Notes: generated by a model not told the origin, from the sequence alone. 64,000 nt of DNA from Methylomonas sp. (GCA_026988155.1 JALSLW010000088.1:1-64000), one strand, 5' to 3'; shown: positions 16,961-26,813, numbered from the stretch's first letter. Numbers and translations are program-made.

Positions 16961-18531
16961 AACAGACTTTTGCCTAACACTGAATCGCCAGTTAATTTTT
17001 CATATAATTTGCACCCCGTCCCAATTGTTCCGGTAAAACTTGGCGCTCCCGATGATGCGTTACAAAAATAGAAATTATCAAGTGACGTTCTATGATCTAG
17101 ACGTTCTGAATCAAAATTTTCCGGCGTTATATTTGATCCGTAAGAGTTGCCCTCTGGACTGCCACAGAAACTTTCATTAGTGGTTGGGCTCCCCAGCATT
17201 TTAAACACTAAATGTTCACGGAAGCCGGGGATGTATCGCTGTTCCACAATGTCGATCATGGCGTTGAAAATTTCCTTTTTCATTTTACGATAGGCCCCGG
17301 CATCACGAAGTTTCAGGTCATGAAAAAAGTGATAGTTTGCAACAGTTAGAAACTGAATAATCTGCTCCCCTTCTGGACAATCACTGTTATCATCACTAAG
17401 AAACCCAGGTGTCGTCATCACAAAACTGGGGGCAGAATAATCAGCTCGGTCATACATATCCTCGAATGCCTTATTCAGATCTGCCTGTTCGCTATGAAAT
17501 AAATTCCAGTTGCCAAAGCCAAAATCATTTAAATCAATGTCCTTGACCACACAATACGCCACAAAATTAGAAGGCGAGTAATCATATTCAAGTTTGGCCC
17601 GTACAGAAACGGAGAATTTATCTAACCCTATCATCGATGCAGCCCGTTTCGGGTCAATATTGCAGATAATATCGTGCCCCTGGTATTCTCTATAGATAGT
17701 GTGATCATTCACATCTATCGTTTTAACCCCGACTACTCTGTTTTTATCAAGTATAAAGTCTGTTACTTTTTGATTGCAAATAACTTCCCCATCATGTTCT
17801 TTAATCACTTTAACCAAGGAATCAATGACATGCTCAAAATGATGTGTTGGATAATAGGCTCCACGGCAATAGCCGGTAAACAGGGTTGCCCAGGCAAAGA
17901 ATGATAATTTACCTGGCGGCAATAAAAAATCAAGCCATTGCAGAGCCAGCAAGGTTTGTGCTTCTAGCGGCAATTCAAAGGCATCAAATACATCCTGTAA
18001 GGTTGAGTCCCGATACTTAAATAAATGTAGACTGCTTACTGGATGGCTTAATGCAAAAGACAAATTTAATGGTTCCGGAAGTTTTTCTATTTCTACTGCG
18101 GTTTTCCACACTTCTGCAATAAATTTATGAAAAGAATCTGCATGGTCAGGAAAAAGGTCAGATAGGCGTTGACATAATTCTTCCTTATCTGAGGGAATGT
18201 CCAGAGCATACCCAGGCATGCGCATATGATCATATCCGTTAGGGTCATACTGTTCAAATGTTACAGTTTTATGAAGTCCCAGTTTTTTAAGAAACATATT
18301 AACTGTCTGCCCTTCTCCGCAGTTCCAGACGTAATGCAATTGAGCATTAAAGCGGTATTTATTACCTTCGACAAAGGTATGTCCATATCCTCCTGGAAAC
18401 TCATGAGCTTCGATGATTTTTATTTTCTTTCCACTCTTAGCCATCAGTGCGGCAAAAGATAAACTGGCAAGTCCGCTGCCTACTATAAGATAGTCAGGAG
18501 AGGGGTCTAAATTTGAATGTGAATTTAACAT
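16957..18531 (-). CDS. Phytoene-desaturase / retinol-saturase-like flavoprotein
   Basis: It has 524 residues. The N-terminal YLIVGSGLASLSFAALMAKSG loop binds FAD, followed by IIEAHEFPGGYGHTF, as in CrtI, CrtISO and all-trans-retinol 13,14-reductase. The C terminus carries SSGAPSFTGTIGTGCKLYE, the family's second FAD contact. A polyene or lipid double-bond isomerase/reductase role is likely, but no carotenoid genes lie nearby. GGAAGGTGC precedes the ATG. It is first in a two-gene operon with 15719-16960. Confidence 0.8.
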   Translation of the reverse strand: MLNSHSNLDPSPDYLIVGSGLASLSFAALMAKSGKKIKIIEAHEFPGGYGHTFVEGNKYRFNAQLHYVWNCGEGQTVNMFLKKLGLHKTVTFEQYDPNGYDHMRMPGYALDIPSDKEELCQRLSDLFPDHADSFHKFIAEVWKTAVEIEKLPEPLNLSFALSHPVSSLHLFKYRDSTLQDVFDAFELPLEAQTLLALQWLDFLLPPGKLSFFAWATLFTGYCRGAYYPTHHFEHVIDSLVKVIKEHDGEVICNQKVTDFILDKNRVVGVKTIDVNDHTIYREYQGHDIICNIDPKRAASMIGLDKFSVSVRAKLEYDYSPSNFVAYCVVKDIDLNDFGFGNWNLFHSEQADLNKAFEDMYDRADYSAPSFVMTTPGFLSDDNSDCPEGEQIIQFLTVANYHFFHDLKLRDAGAYRKMKKEIFNAMIDIVEQRYIPGFREHLVFKMLGSPTTNESFCGSPEGNSYGSNITPENFDSERLDHRTSLDNFYFCNASSGAPSFTGTIGTGCKLYEKLTGDSVLGKSLL

Positions 18532-18809
18532 CTTGCACCTTCCAGGATGTATTAATAAATCTTTTCTTGGCTATGGCCATAAACATTTTTCTTTGTATCA
18601 CCTTACCATAGATAAGAATCGGTTTGCCAAAATAGAAAACTAATAATGCAGCCTCAAATTTTCTGCTTATCCGATTGAATTGAACGTAGGTGATTTTTAG
18701 ATGTATATCAATAAAATAAGCTGTTCCTGTGTCAGTATTTTTCTGGAACCCCGGCTATTATGCATAGAATGATGGCTGCCTATAAAGCCTAATAATCCCA
18801 GCCTTATCA

Positions 18810-19529
18810 TTAATCTGATAAATAATACGCTACAGTAGAAACAACTCTTACCCTCTTTATATGCGGATTATTTTTATCGCGGGCATTAATGCTAAATTGC
18901 CCCTGTGCAGCCTTTTTAATTTTTCCTAACACGCTTTTTGAATCCGATGCGAACTTTTCAGCCACTTCCCGGGCTTTCTTGGTGGCTTCCTCTATCATTT
19001 CAGGCTTTACTTCATTCAATCTGGTGAATAGATACTCAGGCTGTGATTGGTAATTGTCGCTAGTAAATACAATTCCCTGCTTGCCGAGTACAGATAATAA
19101 ACTCATTATGTGTCTGACAGACTTAATATTTTTTGAATAGACAGTGACAATCTGAATTGCTGTGTATCGAAATTCAGCCTTAGCCTGCCCACCATATTGC
19201 TGGGCAGATTTGTCTGTTATTGATGGCGTTGCAAATGAAATTTCCTGCTGTTTTATGCCATTACGCGTAAGAAATGAAGCTATTTTTTCTGTGCTTCCTT
19301 CAATTGACAGGTACAACTGCTCAAGATTGTTGCTCGCCTCAGTAAACTGAATTGGCCAAATAACTATATCTGCTTCATATTCTTTTTCAGATAACCCTTT
19401 CACAGTAACAGTGCGCTCATATTCTTTAAATTTAATCGCAGAACTTCCCAGCAGGTAGCCAAGAGAGCTCAAACCAAAGAATAAACATGCACCTAAAATT
19501 AAAGCACTCGATTTGCCTGTTTCTGTCAT
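18810..19529 (-). CDS. SIMPL (DUF541) domain protein
   Basis: This 239-residue protein has one N-terminal membrane helix or signal (about 8-28) and a periplasmic SIMPL domain, starting EYERTVTVKGLSEKEYEADI, a typical start for the family. Such proteins form oligomeric periplasmic assemblies whose role is poorly known (BP26, YggE). AAGGAGG directly upstream supports the start. Stand-alone gene. Confidence 0.88.
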   Translation of the reverse strand: MTETGKSSALILGACLFFGLSSLGYLLGSSAIKFKEYERTVTVKGLSEKEYEADIVIWPIQFTEASNNLEQLYLSIEGSTEKIASFLTRNGIKQQEISFATPSITDKSAQQYGGQAKAEFRYTAIQIVTVYSKNIKSVRHIMSLLSVLGKQGIVFTSDNYQSQPEYLFTRLNEVKPEMIEEATKKAREVAEKFASDSKSVLGKIKKAAQGQFSINARDKNNPHIKRVRVVSTVAYYLSD

Positions 19530-19637
19530 TTGAACCTCCTTAAGGTATAAATTATGCGCGGTCGCTACTGCGCCAAGTAGAAAGATTTATATAAAAAACA
19601 TGTCAGTCAAACTAAAAATTATTGCTTAAAGTCTATT

Positions 19638-19882
19638 ATCCTAAATAAATCAGTTGAATGCTTAGTTTAACTGTAACTTGTTAAATAAACTGATTAATCC
19701 AGTTTTTTACTATTCAGCAGATGGGTGAGTGTATTTCGCTTCACGGTTTTGTGAAAAACCTGGACAAAAAATTCTGCAGAATACCTCTCGATAAGGACTA
19801 CGGCCATTATCTTCGTGCTATTCTTTGCCTTTTTTTATCCAGATTTTCCACAAATTCCGTGCTCAACTAATTTATTTAGGAT
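19638..19882. repeat. MITE-like element of about 245 bp with 20-bp terminal inverted repeats
   Basis: ATCCTAAATAAATCAGTTGA (19638-19657) is repeated inverted at 19863-19882 with one mismatch. There is no coding capacity. The left half (19640-19753) is homologous to 29251-29364, including the shared blocks CTGTAACTTGTTAAATAA, CAGATGGGTGAG and TTTCGCTTCACGGTTTTGTG. TTCAC / GTGAA within it forms a small hairpin. Confidence 0.8.
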
Positions 19883-20136
19883 TATATTTCAGGTTTTTAT
19901 TTTCTACAGCTTTATTCTGATCATCACAGCGGCATACCTGGGGGAAAACGCCATTGACACATTTTTTTTGTGGGAGTAAGATCAAGACACATAAAACACT
20001 ATTTCATAATATAGTAATATTTTAATGATAAAAAGGGTTCCTTCCAATATTAGGAAACAAGTTAAGTCTTTAATACCAGCTATGCTATTTGGTTTGATTT
20101 CGTTAGCGTAGAAATATCAGTTGCTTTCGGTTTCTT

Positions 20137-20207
20137 GTACAGGTTATTGATTCCATTGCACAATACAAAATTTGCAGAAAAAAAACTGCAAAACTAATAG
20201 CCTGTAC
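20137..20207. promoter_or_regulatory. Nested inverted repeat upstream of cohesin-like gene
   Basis: GTACAGGTTATT (20137-20148) pairs with AATAGCCTGTAC (20196-20207), with two mismatched bases. Inside, TTTGCAG (20171-20177) pairs with CTGCAAA (20186-20192). It ends 64 bases before the start codon. It could be an operator, an RNA leader structure or a terminator; which is unknown. Confidence 0.4.
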
Positions 20208-20270
20208 CGTAAATCTATAGTTAACTGGTTATTATTAGTTGAATATTTATTATCAAAATAGGAGTTTACA

Positions 20271-20795
20271 ATGAAAAAAATACTAATCCCCCTTGCCCTA
20301 ATGACAAGTTTTGCAGCTCAGTCATCAGTGATTTCTTTAACCCCGTCGGTGACGGAAAACGTTGTTGGCGATGAGTTTACCATTTCGATGAATGCTATTG
20401 ATTTCTCAGAGATTGCCGGAGCGACTTTGAAGTTAAATTTTAATGCTGACTTGGTTGAGGTGGTTAGCATGAGGCAAACAGGCGTTTTCACACCTCTTTA
20501 TGATCAAAATAGCCACAGCTTAAACCTTCTTTCTCCTTTAATAGCAGATTTTACCGTGAGCGGTGATTTTGATATTTTGGATATTGTGATGAAATCAATT
20601 GCAGAAGGATCCGTCGAGGTTACTTTTGATGACAGCGGCCTAAACGGCTGGTTTGATAACTCGGCACAAAAAGTCAATGGAATAGAATATAATGCCGCAA
20701 ATGTAAATATTTCTGCAGTACCTGTACCGGCCGCCATATGGCTATTTGGCTCCGCTCTGCTAGGTGGCGCTGGATTTTCTCGTCGAAAAATATAA
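20271..20795 (+). CDS. Secreted cohesin-like protein with VPLPA-CTERM anchor
   Basis: It has 174 residues: a signal peptide (1-18), then a beta-rich domain whose start (VISLTPSVTENVVGDEFTISM) and FNADLVEVVSM segment follow the cohesin pattern of a first strand, GD.F.., and L.FN...LEV. The C terminus, VPVPAAIWLFGSALLGGAGFSRRK, ends in a PAAIWLFGSALLG helix and an Arg/Lys tail, the VPLPA-CTERM sorting signal handled by an exosortase-type enzyme in Gram-negative bacteria. The next gene encodes a dockerin, so the pair probably docks at the cell surface. The domain call rests on pattern and context. Confidence 0.8.
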   Translation: MKKILIPLALMTSFAAQSSVISLTPSVTENVVGDEFTISMNAIDFSEIAGATLKLNFNADLVEVVSMRQTGVFTPLYDQNSHSLNLLSPLIADFTVSGDFDILDIVMKSIAEGSVEVTFDDSGLNGWFDNSAQKVNGIEYNAANVNISAVPVPAAIWLFGSALLGGAGFSRRKI

Positions 20796-20828
20796 GGCGG
20801 AAGGATATTTATACAAGATATAACCTGT

Positions 20829-20868
20829 GCAAGGTCTTTTTCTTCCTGATTGGAATGCAAGACCTTGC
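20829..20868. terminator. Stem-loop between cohesin-like and dockerin genes
   Basis: GCAAGGTCTT and AAGACCTTGC form a perfect 10-bp stem. There is only a weak T run after it (TCATTTT), so it may attenuate rather than end transcription between the two genes. Confidence 0.6.
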
Positions 20869-20907
20869 TCATTTTAAAGTATTCACTTTCGAAAAAGGAT
20901 AAGGACT

Positions 20908-23900
20908 ATGTCTAAAGAATTTCAAGCAATAAACCAATTGCTTCCCCGAAGGCAGATAGATCGAACATTTAATTTTCTACTGTTATTAATACTCCTGACT
21001 GCGTCTTTTCAGTCTATATCTGATGGCTTAAACCAGGATATCGATGGGGATGGCATAGCAGATTCTTATGATAATTGTATCGAAGTTGCAAATATTAACC
21101 AGCGTGATACTGATGGTGATGGCTATGGCAATTTATGCGATGCAGACTTAGATGACAACCTGATTATCAACGCGGCTGATTTTATTTTATTGAGAAACCG
21201 CTTAAACAGCAATAACCCTGATGCCGATTTAAATGGTGATGGAATAGTCAATGCAGCTGATTTCATTTTACTTCGGAATCAATTAAACAGCCCGCCTGGC
21301 CCCTCTGCAGTTGCTGATGGCATATTGGTTAACCAGCCAATTTATGATGACCCATCAAATATCCCTGCACTCACTGGAGACTGGTATGGTGCCATGACAG
21401 GACACCCTGTTAAAAAAATCTCTATCAATAACCCGGGCTATCAAGATCTGATTGTTAATAGGGGAAATAATTATCCAGGTGATAACAGTTATTATTTTGG
21501 AAGCGATGCTGAGTCCGTTCGGCTAAAAGTTGATCTTTATACGCCAGCAAATATGGCAGGCCCAAGGCCAACAGTTTTTTTCATTTCCGGATGGCGGCAT
21601 TATTTTTCTGAGCAGTATTATAGTTTGCTTTATTTTATAGCAGGCCAAGGGTTTAATGCTGTCTTTGTTTCTTATGATGAGACTAACGGAGCCTCAGAAA
21701 ATCACATTAAAAATATATTGCAGACCGTTGTTGCCGATCCTAAATTTAGTCACTTGATAGACACTTCAAAGGTTGGGTTTATGGGTCATTCCATGGGAGC
21801 TGGCATTCTATTTGACCTGGCCAGAAAATTGGATGTCTGGGGAACCCAGGGACGATTTGTTTTTCCACTTGCCGGTGCTACGGCCTATTTTCAAGATCAG
21901 CCTATAATTGAACTGCCCCCCAATACTAAAATGATAGTTCAGACATATAATGAGCGTCTAAATGATAGAGGTTATAACTGGGATACTGATCCAAGGTTTA
22001 GTATTGACTATTTGATTAATAGCAATATCAGTGATGCTGACAAAACCTTTCTCTATTTGCCCGGTGATGCGAATCACTCGTCTAGCCACAGCACCCCCAA
22101 AAGTCGCTATGATAATGGCATTTATTATTATGATGCCTTGCAACAGATCGGTATTTTCCGTCCTTTAGAATCGCTAATGAGGTCTAGCTTTGATAATGAT
22201 ACCGAATGGAACCATATCGGGCTGCCTGAAAGCTCCTCTGAAATGCGGACAATGAATGGCATTCAATTTTATTCCGGTGACACTCCCTACAGTGATTTGA
22301 ATATTGCTGATGATCCTTCTGATAATTACCGTTTTCGGTTTAATGATGTAAATATAAACCCAGACAGGTTGAACTTTCCTTTAATAGCCCCTCTTTTAGG
22401 TAGCAGACTATTGGACAATGGACTGCCGAATTTATTGCACGGTACGAACCCTAGCTTTGCAACACTTTCTGGCTATATTAACGCAAATCAGCATGCCTAT
22501 ATTGCAAATGATTCCCATACAAATGATGGCAGTGGCAGTGCAGAACTGATCGCTCATCATTATACAAAAGCTTTAACCTCGCCTTCTTTTCATGTCGACA
22601 AAGGCAAAAAATATTTGCTCAGCGGTTATATAAAAATGAATCATGTCCCCGTTGGTCAGCATATTGTCTTTGGCATTACACCGCGGAGTGTCGCTGGCAG
22701 GAATGAAGTCTATTGGAACGCCTCTAAAGAAAACACCTGGGAAGAGGTTTTATTGCCTTTTATACCCTTAGAAAGTGGTGAGGTCAGCTGGAGAGTTTTT
22801 AGCACAACTCGGTCATTTAGTACAGACAGCAGTGTCGTTCAGGTTATTAATGGCACGGATCTCTATAAGCCAAATCCTGTCAATGAGAATGGATCAAATT
22901 TGGATCGCTCTTCACGGGTATTTCTCGATGATTTTAAAGTGATAGAGGTTAAGGAGGAGATAACTCCCAGAGAACCAGTAAACACTGAAAAAATGGCATT
23001 TAACAGTGACTATGTTCGGGTTGATAGTCTAGGCAATTTCAGTGTCAATAAAGAAGATATTTGGGTACCCATTATTCCAAAATTAATTTCTCGAGGAAGC
23101 GTAAGTCCAATCGGCTATTTTAGAGGCCAGCTAAATGCCTATCAAAGTCATGGCTTTAACGGTGTTATTGGGATGTACAATAAAGGCCAGGTTATAGAGG
23201 CGTATGATGCTGGGCTTGAGTATATCGTTGGCATGGGAGCAAACAGCAATACATTGCCTAACGGTACACAGGGGGAATACAGTTCTATTGTTACTGGTGA
23301 AAAAGCACGCTTTATAGAGACTCAGACTTATATTAGGGATGAAGGTAAGCCATATTCAATGCTTTTTCATTATCTGGATAATGAAAACGAAAAAATACAG
23401 GAGTTTGCTTTTAAGGAAAGCTGGGCAAATTTTATTGATGAAAATGATCAAGACCCCAGTGGAAATAGAGGAAGACCTATTTTTTACCTGAATGGACAAT
23501 TTGGCATATCAAGATTATACAATAGCCCATTAATGGATATAACGGGCTCTTATGTAGGAATGGGAGGCGTTGGAAACCCGTCTGAAGGCGCGCCAAAGCA
23601 GACTATTGGGATAATGGATGTCACACAAAATCATTATGCACCAGCTACGGTTATTCAGCTGCAGACTTATTTAGGTGATAAGTTTATTCCCTCACTATGG
23701 TTTGGAATTATTCAGGGAGGGAAAGCTATTTCTGTTTGGAGAGATGGTACTGGAAATGGAAGCAATAACAATAACCCATTACCGTTTCAGCAACAGGTTT
23801 GGGCACCTGTTATTCATCAAGTTTTTGATGAGTTAGATTCTATTGCTCCAATAATTAGAGAACCTCACTGGACTAGCTGGAAAGCACATGTCTCCGGAAG

Positions 23901-24129
23901 TGAGTACATTAACCTGGGAACAAGAAATTATAACGGCGATTCTTATTTAATTATTTCTAATCATAGTGATACCAATGAGGCCATAACAATTTCTTTTGAT
24001 GGCATTTCTCCATCTGGAGTGACAGATCATTTAGGCAATACAGGTGATGTCGCCGTTTCAAATAATCAGGTAGAACTGACTATAGGACATGGTAATCAAG
24101 GCTATCTGGTTTTAAAATTGTTGAAGTAA
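20908..24129 (+). CDS. Dockerin-bearing secreted enzyme: alpha/beta hydrolase plus glycoside-hydrolase-like region
   Basis: It has 1073 residues. A hydrophobic signal (about 20-38) is followed by calcium-binding thrombospondin-type-3 repeats (DIDGDGIADSYDNC, DTDGDGYGNLCD; 44-80) and a type I dockerin made of two near-identical halves (79-100, 105-127; both with AADFILLRN). Then comes an alpha/beta hydrolase with nucleophile Ser295 in GHSMG and a candidate His390 (GDANHSS). A jelly-roll-like region (about 500-690) is followed by a C-terminal half (about 700-1073) with aromatic- and Asn/Gly-rich TIM-barrel-like sequence and a closing beta domain. The enzyme is probably a polysaccharide esterase-hydrolase. 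AAAGGATAAGGA precedes the ATG. The substrate is unknown. Confidence 0.8.
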   Translation: MSKEFQAINQLLPRRQIDRTFNFLLLLILLTASFQSISDGLNQDIDGDGIADSYDNCIEVANINQRDTDGDGYGNLCDADLDDNLIINAADFILLRNRLNSNNPDADLNGDGIVNAADFILLRNQLNSPPGPSAVADGILVNQPIYDDPSNIPALTGDWYGAMTGHPVKKISINNPGYQDLIVNRGNNYPGDNSYYFGSDAESVRLKVDLYTPANMAGPRPTVFFISGWRHYFSEQYYSLLYFIAGQGFNAVFVSYDETNGASENHIKNILQTVVADPKFSHLIDTSKVGFMGHSMGAGILFDLARKLDVWGTQGRFVFPLAGATAYFQDQPIIELPPNTKMIVQTYNERLNDRGYNWDTDPRFSIDYLINSNISDADKTFLYLPGDANHSSSHSTPKSRYDNGIYYYDALQQIGIFRPLESLMRSSFDNDTEWNHIGLPESSSEMRTMNGIQFYSGDTPYSDLNIADDPSDNYRFRFNDVNINPDRLNFPLIAPLLGSRLLDNGLPNLLHGTNPSFATLSGYINANQHAYIANDSHTNDGSGSAELIAHHYTKALTSPSFHVDKGKKYLLSGYIKMNHVPVGQHIVFGITPRSVAGRNEVYWNASKENTWEEVLLPFIPLESGEVSWRVFSTTRSFSTDSSVVQVINGTDLYKPNPVNENGSNLDRSSRVFLDDFKVIEVKEEITPREPVNTEKMAFNSDYVRVDSLGNFSVNKEDIWVPIIPKLISRGSVSPIGYFRGQLNAYQSHGFNGVIGMYNKGQVIEAYDAGLEYIVGMGANSNTLPNGTQGEYSSIVTGEKARFIETQTYIRDEGKPYSMLFHYLDNENEKIQEFAFKESWANFIDENDQDPSGNRGRPIFYLNGQFGISRLYNSPLMDITGSYVGMGGVGNPSEGAPKQTIGIMDVTQNHYAPATVIQLQTYLGDKFIPSLWFGIIQGGKAISVWRDGTGNGSNNNNPLPFQQQVWAPVIHQVFDELDSIAPIIREPHWTSWKAHVSGSEYINLGTRNYNGDSYLIISNHSDTNEAITISFDGISPSGVTDHLGNTGDVAVSNNQVELTIGHGNQGYLVLKLLK

Positions 24130-24142
24130 ATTTATTATCAAT

Positions 24143-24187
24143 CCAAGTTCAGCAGAGTTGCTATTATCCTGCTGAACTTGGGTTTTT
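24143..24187 (+). terminator. Rho-independent terminator after the dockerin gene
   Basis: CCAAGTTCAGCAG (24143-24155) pairs perfectly with CTGCTGAACTTGG (24169-24181), followed by GTTTTT. It lies 14 bases after the stop. Confidence 0.9.
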
Positions 24188-24299
24188 ATCCAGCTCTAGA
24201 AAGCTGACTGGCATTCCAAAATATCATATTAATTGATGAGCAGCATTACATTTGATAATTTAACTCACCTTGTGACCTTTCTGCTCTTTCATAAAGCAT

Positions 24300-26813
24300 T
24301 CAGTCGGCATTATTAGGATTAACAGGCTGTCGATGCAATTTCCATATTTCTTGGTTATAATCATTAATCGTTCGGTCAGATGAAAATTTTCCGCTGCATG
24401 CTACATTCATTATGCTCATTTTTGTCCAGTGATGCCTATCGCGATAGGCATCTTCAACACGCAGCTGAGCATCTATATAACTGCGAAAATCGGCAATCGT
24501 GAGCCAAGGGTCTGCAGGGCTTTTTAATGACTGAATAATACTGGTAAAAATGCCAGGTTCAAACTGATTGAAATGGCCACATTCCAGCAGATTCATTACT
24601 TGCTGTAGCGCTTCATCGTTTTCTATGATTGAACAGGGATCATAATGTTTACGCCTTGCAGCAACCTGATCTTCTGTCAGTCCAAATTGAAAGAAATTTT
24701 CATCCCCCACTTGCTGCCGAATTTCAATATTTGCCCCATCTAAGGTACCAATAGTAATGGCACCATTCATCATCAGTTTCATATTGCCCGTTCCTGATGC
24801 TTCCATGCCAGCTGTAGAAATCTGTTCAGATAAATCAACACCTGGACAAATTTCCTGCATTGCCGTTACATTGTAGTCAGGTAAAAAAAGCAATGTTAAT
24901 TTCCCCTGCACTTCTGGGTCGCTGTTAATAACAGCAGAAACATTATTTATTAGCTTGATAATTCTTTTAGCTCTGTCGTAACTGGGTGCCGCCTTACCGC
25001 CGATAAGAACACATCGGGGGACAAGACTCTCCGTGTTCCCCTGTTTTATTAGATTGTATAAATGAATAACATGCAACACTTTTAACAGCTGTCGCTTATA
25101 TTCATGTATGCGTTTGACTTGCACATCAAATAGGGCGTCGGCATTAATGTCAACATTATGTACCCGTTTTTTATAATCAGCCAGTCGCTGTTTTGCAGCC
25201 TGTTTTATTTTCAGCCATTGTTGCCTAAACTTCCTATTCTCTGCATAGGGAACCAGCTGCTTTAACAATGATAAATCTGTAATCCAGCCTGATCCGATTG
25301 TTTCTGTAATCAGTTCAGATAGCTCAGGGTTGCATTCTAATAGCCAGCGTCTAGGGGTAACACCATTGGTCTTATTATTGAATTTATTTGGCCACAAGTC
25401 ATAAAAATCAGCAAATAATTTTTGCTGCAGCAATTTAGTATGCAGTTCTGCTACGCCGTTTACGGAGAAACTTCCCACAATGGCAAGATGAGCCATGCGA
25501 ACCTGCTTACAGTCTCCTTCTTCTATTATGGACATGCACCTGATTTTTTCCTCATCTGCAGGCCATTTTATTGAGACTTCAGATAAAAAGCGGGCATTAA
25601 TCTCAAAGATAATTTCCATCAGCCTGGGCAATAATGTCTGCATTAAATCTACAGGCCATTTTTCTAATGCTTCGGGCAGCAACGTATGGTTGGTATAGGC
25701 CATGGTTGCAGTAGTAATCTGCCATGCCATTTCCCAGCTTAAACCGTGCATATCAACTAACAGCCGCATTAATTCTGCAACGGCAATACTGGGATGCGTG
25801 TCATTCAGCTGAAAACAGTTTTTATCTGCAAACTGACTGAAATCTTCGCCATATAAATTCACCCAGTGGGAAATAACATCCTGCAAACTGGCTGATGACA
25901 GAAAATACTGCTGCTTCAGTCTCAGCGTTTTACCATTTTCATTCGCATCATTGGGATACAGTACCATGGTGATATTGTCGGCACTTACTTTGTCGGCGAC
26001 GGCTTTGACATAGCTTCCAGAATTGAATTCATCAAGATGAAACTCTTCTGTTGCTACTGATTTCCACAAGCGCAATGTATTGACTGTGTTATTTTGAAAG
26101 CCAGGGATGGGTGTATCATAAGGGATAGCCAATACATCTTTTGTCTCTATCCAAAGAACACGCTGCCGCCCCTCAATATCCAGCTGGATTTCCGTATGGC
26201 CGCAAAATTTTACCCTGTGTTCATATTCGAGGCGTTTGACCTCCCAGACATTTCTTAATCTTAGCCAGTGATCAGGCTTTTCCACCTGCTCACCATTGAC
26301 GATAGTCTGGGTAAACATGCCATATTCGTAACGCAGGCCATAGCCTATAACGGGCAATTGCTGCGTTGCACAGCTATCCATAAAACAGGCTGCCAGCCTG
26401 CCTAATCCGCCATTCCCCAAACCGGCATCCATTTCACTGCTGATAAGCTCTTCAATCTCTATACCTATGTCATGCATAGCCTGAGTTGCCGTATCTGTAA
26501 TGCCCAGGCTGATCATGGCATTGCTCAATGCCCGCCCCATTAGGTATTCCATAGACAGATAAAATGTTCTTCTGCTTTTAGCCTGCTTGTATGTGTGGTG
26601 AGTTTCTTTCCAATGCTCCATCAAACGGTCGCGAACGGTGAGTCCTAACGCCTCATAGGCATAATGCGTGTTTAGGCTTTCTTCATCGCGCCCCAGTGTA
26701 TTAACATAATATTCTTTAAAACTGCTGATAAAATCTTTTTTCTTCAGCCCTTTTTCTGGCAGCTTGACAATAGACCTGCGGGGTTTACTGGTGATGAACT
26801 CTCGATTTGACAT
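24300..26813 (-). CDS. glgP: Glycogen/alpha-glucan phosphorylase
   Basis: It releases glucose-1-phosphate from alpha-1,4-glucans using pyridoxal phosphate. The 837-residue length is typical. The PLP region EASGTGNMKLMMNGA is intact, as are GLGNGGLGRLAACFMDS and the catalytic block QVKRIHEYKRQLL. No other glycogen genes are adjacent. The intergenic space upstream holds short tandem repeats. The start is weakly marked, with no clear Shine-Dalgarno. Confidence 0.96.
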   Translation of the reverse strand: MSNREFITSKPRRSIVKLPEKGLKKKDFISSFKEYYVNTLGRDEESLNTHYAYEALGLTVRDRLMEHWKETHHTYKQAKSRRTFYLSMEYLMGRALSNAMISLGITDTATQAMHDIGIEIEELISSEMDAGLGNGGLGRLAACFMDSCATQQLPVIGYGLRYEYGMFTQTIVNGEQVEKPDHWLRLRNVWEVKRLEYEHRVKFCGHTEIQLDIEGRQRVLWIETKDVLAIPYDTPIPGFQNNTVNTLRLWKSVATEEFHLDEFNSGSYVKAVADKVSADNITMVLYPNDANENGKTLRLKQQYFLSSASLQDVISHWVNLYGEDFSQFADKNCFQLNDTHPSIAVAELMRLLVDMHGLSWEMAWQITTATMAYTNHTLLPEALEKWPVDLMQTLLPRLMEIIFEINARFLSEVSIKWPADEEKIRCMSIIEEGDCKQVRMAHLAIVGSFSVNGVAELHTKLLQQKLFADFYDLWPNKFNNKTNGVTPRRWLLECNPELSELITETIGSGWITDLSLLKQLVPYAENRKFRQQWLKIKQAAKQRLADYKKRVHNVDINADALFDVQVKRIHEYKRQLLKVLHVIHLYNLIKQGNTESLVPRCVLIGGKAAPSYDRAKRIIKLINNVSAVINSDPEVQGKLTLLFLPDYNVTAMQEICPGVDLSEQISTAGMEASGTGNMKLMMNGAITIGTLDGANIEIRQQVGDENFFQFGLTEDQVAARRKHYDPCSIIENDEALQQVMNLLECGHFNQFEPGIFTSIIQSLKSPADPWLTIADFRSYIDAQLRVEDAYRDRHHWTKMSIMNVACSGKFSSDRTINDYNQEIWKLHRQPVNPNNAD

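Larger units (their letters stand above)
19530..20270. other. Gene-free stretch with repeat element and promoter region of the cohesin-like gene
   Basis: No gene is visible. It holds the inverted-repeat element at 19638-19882 and a nested hairpin at 20137-20207, then AGGAG upstream of the ATG at 20271. Confidence 0.6.
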
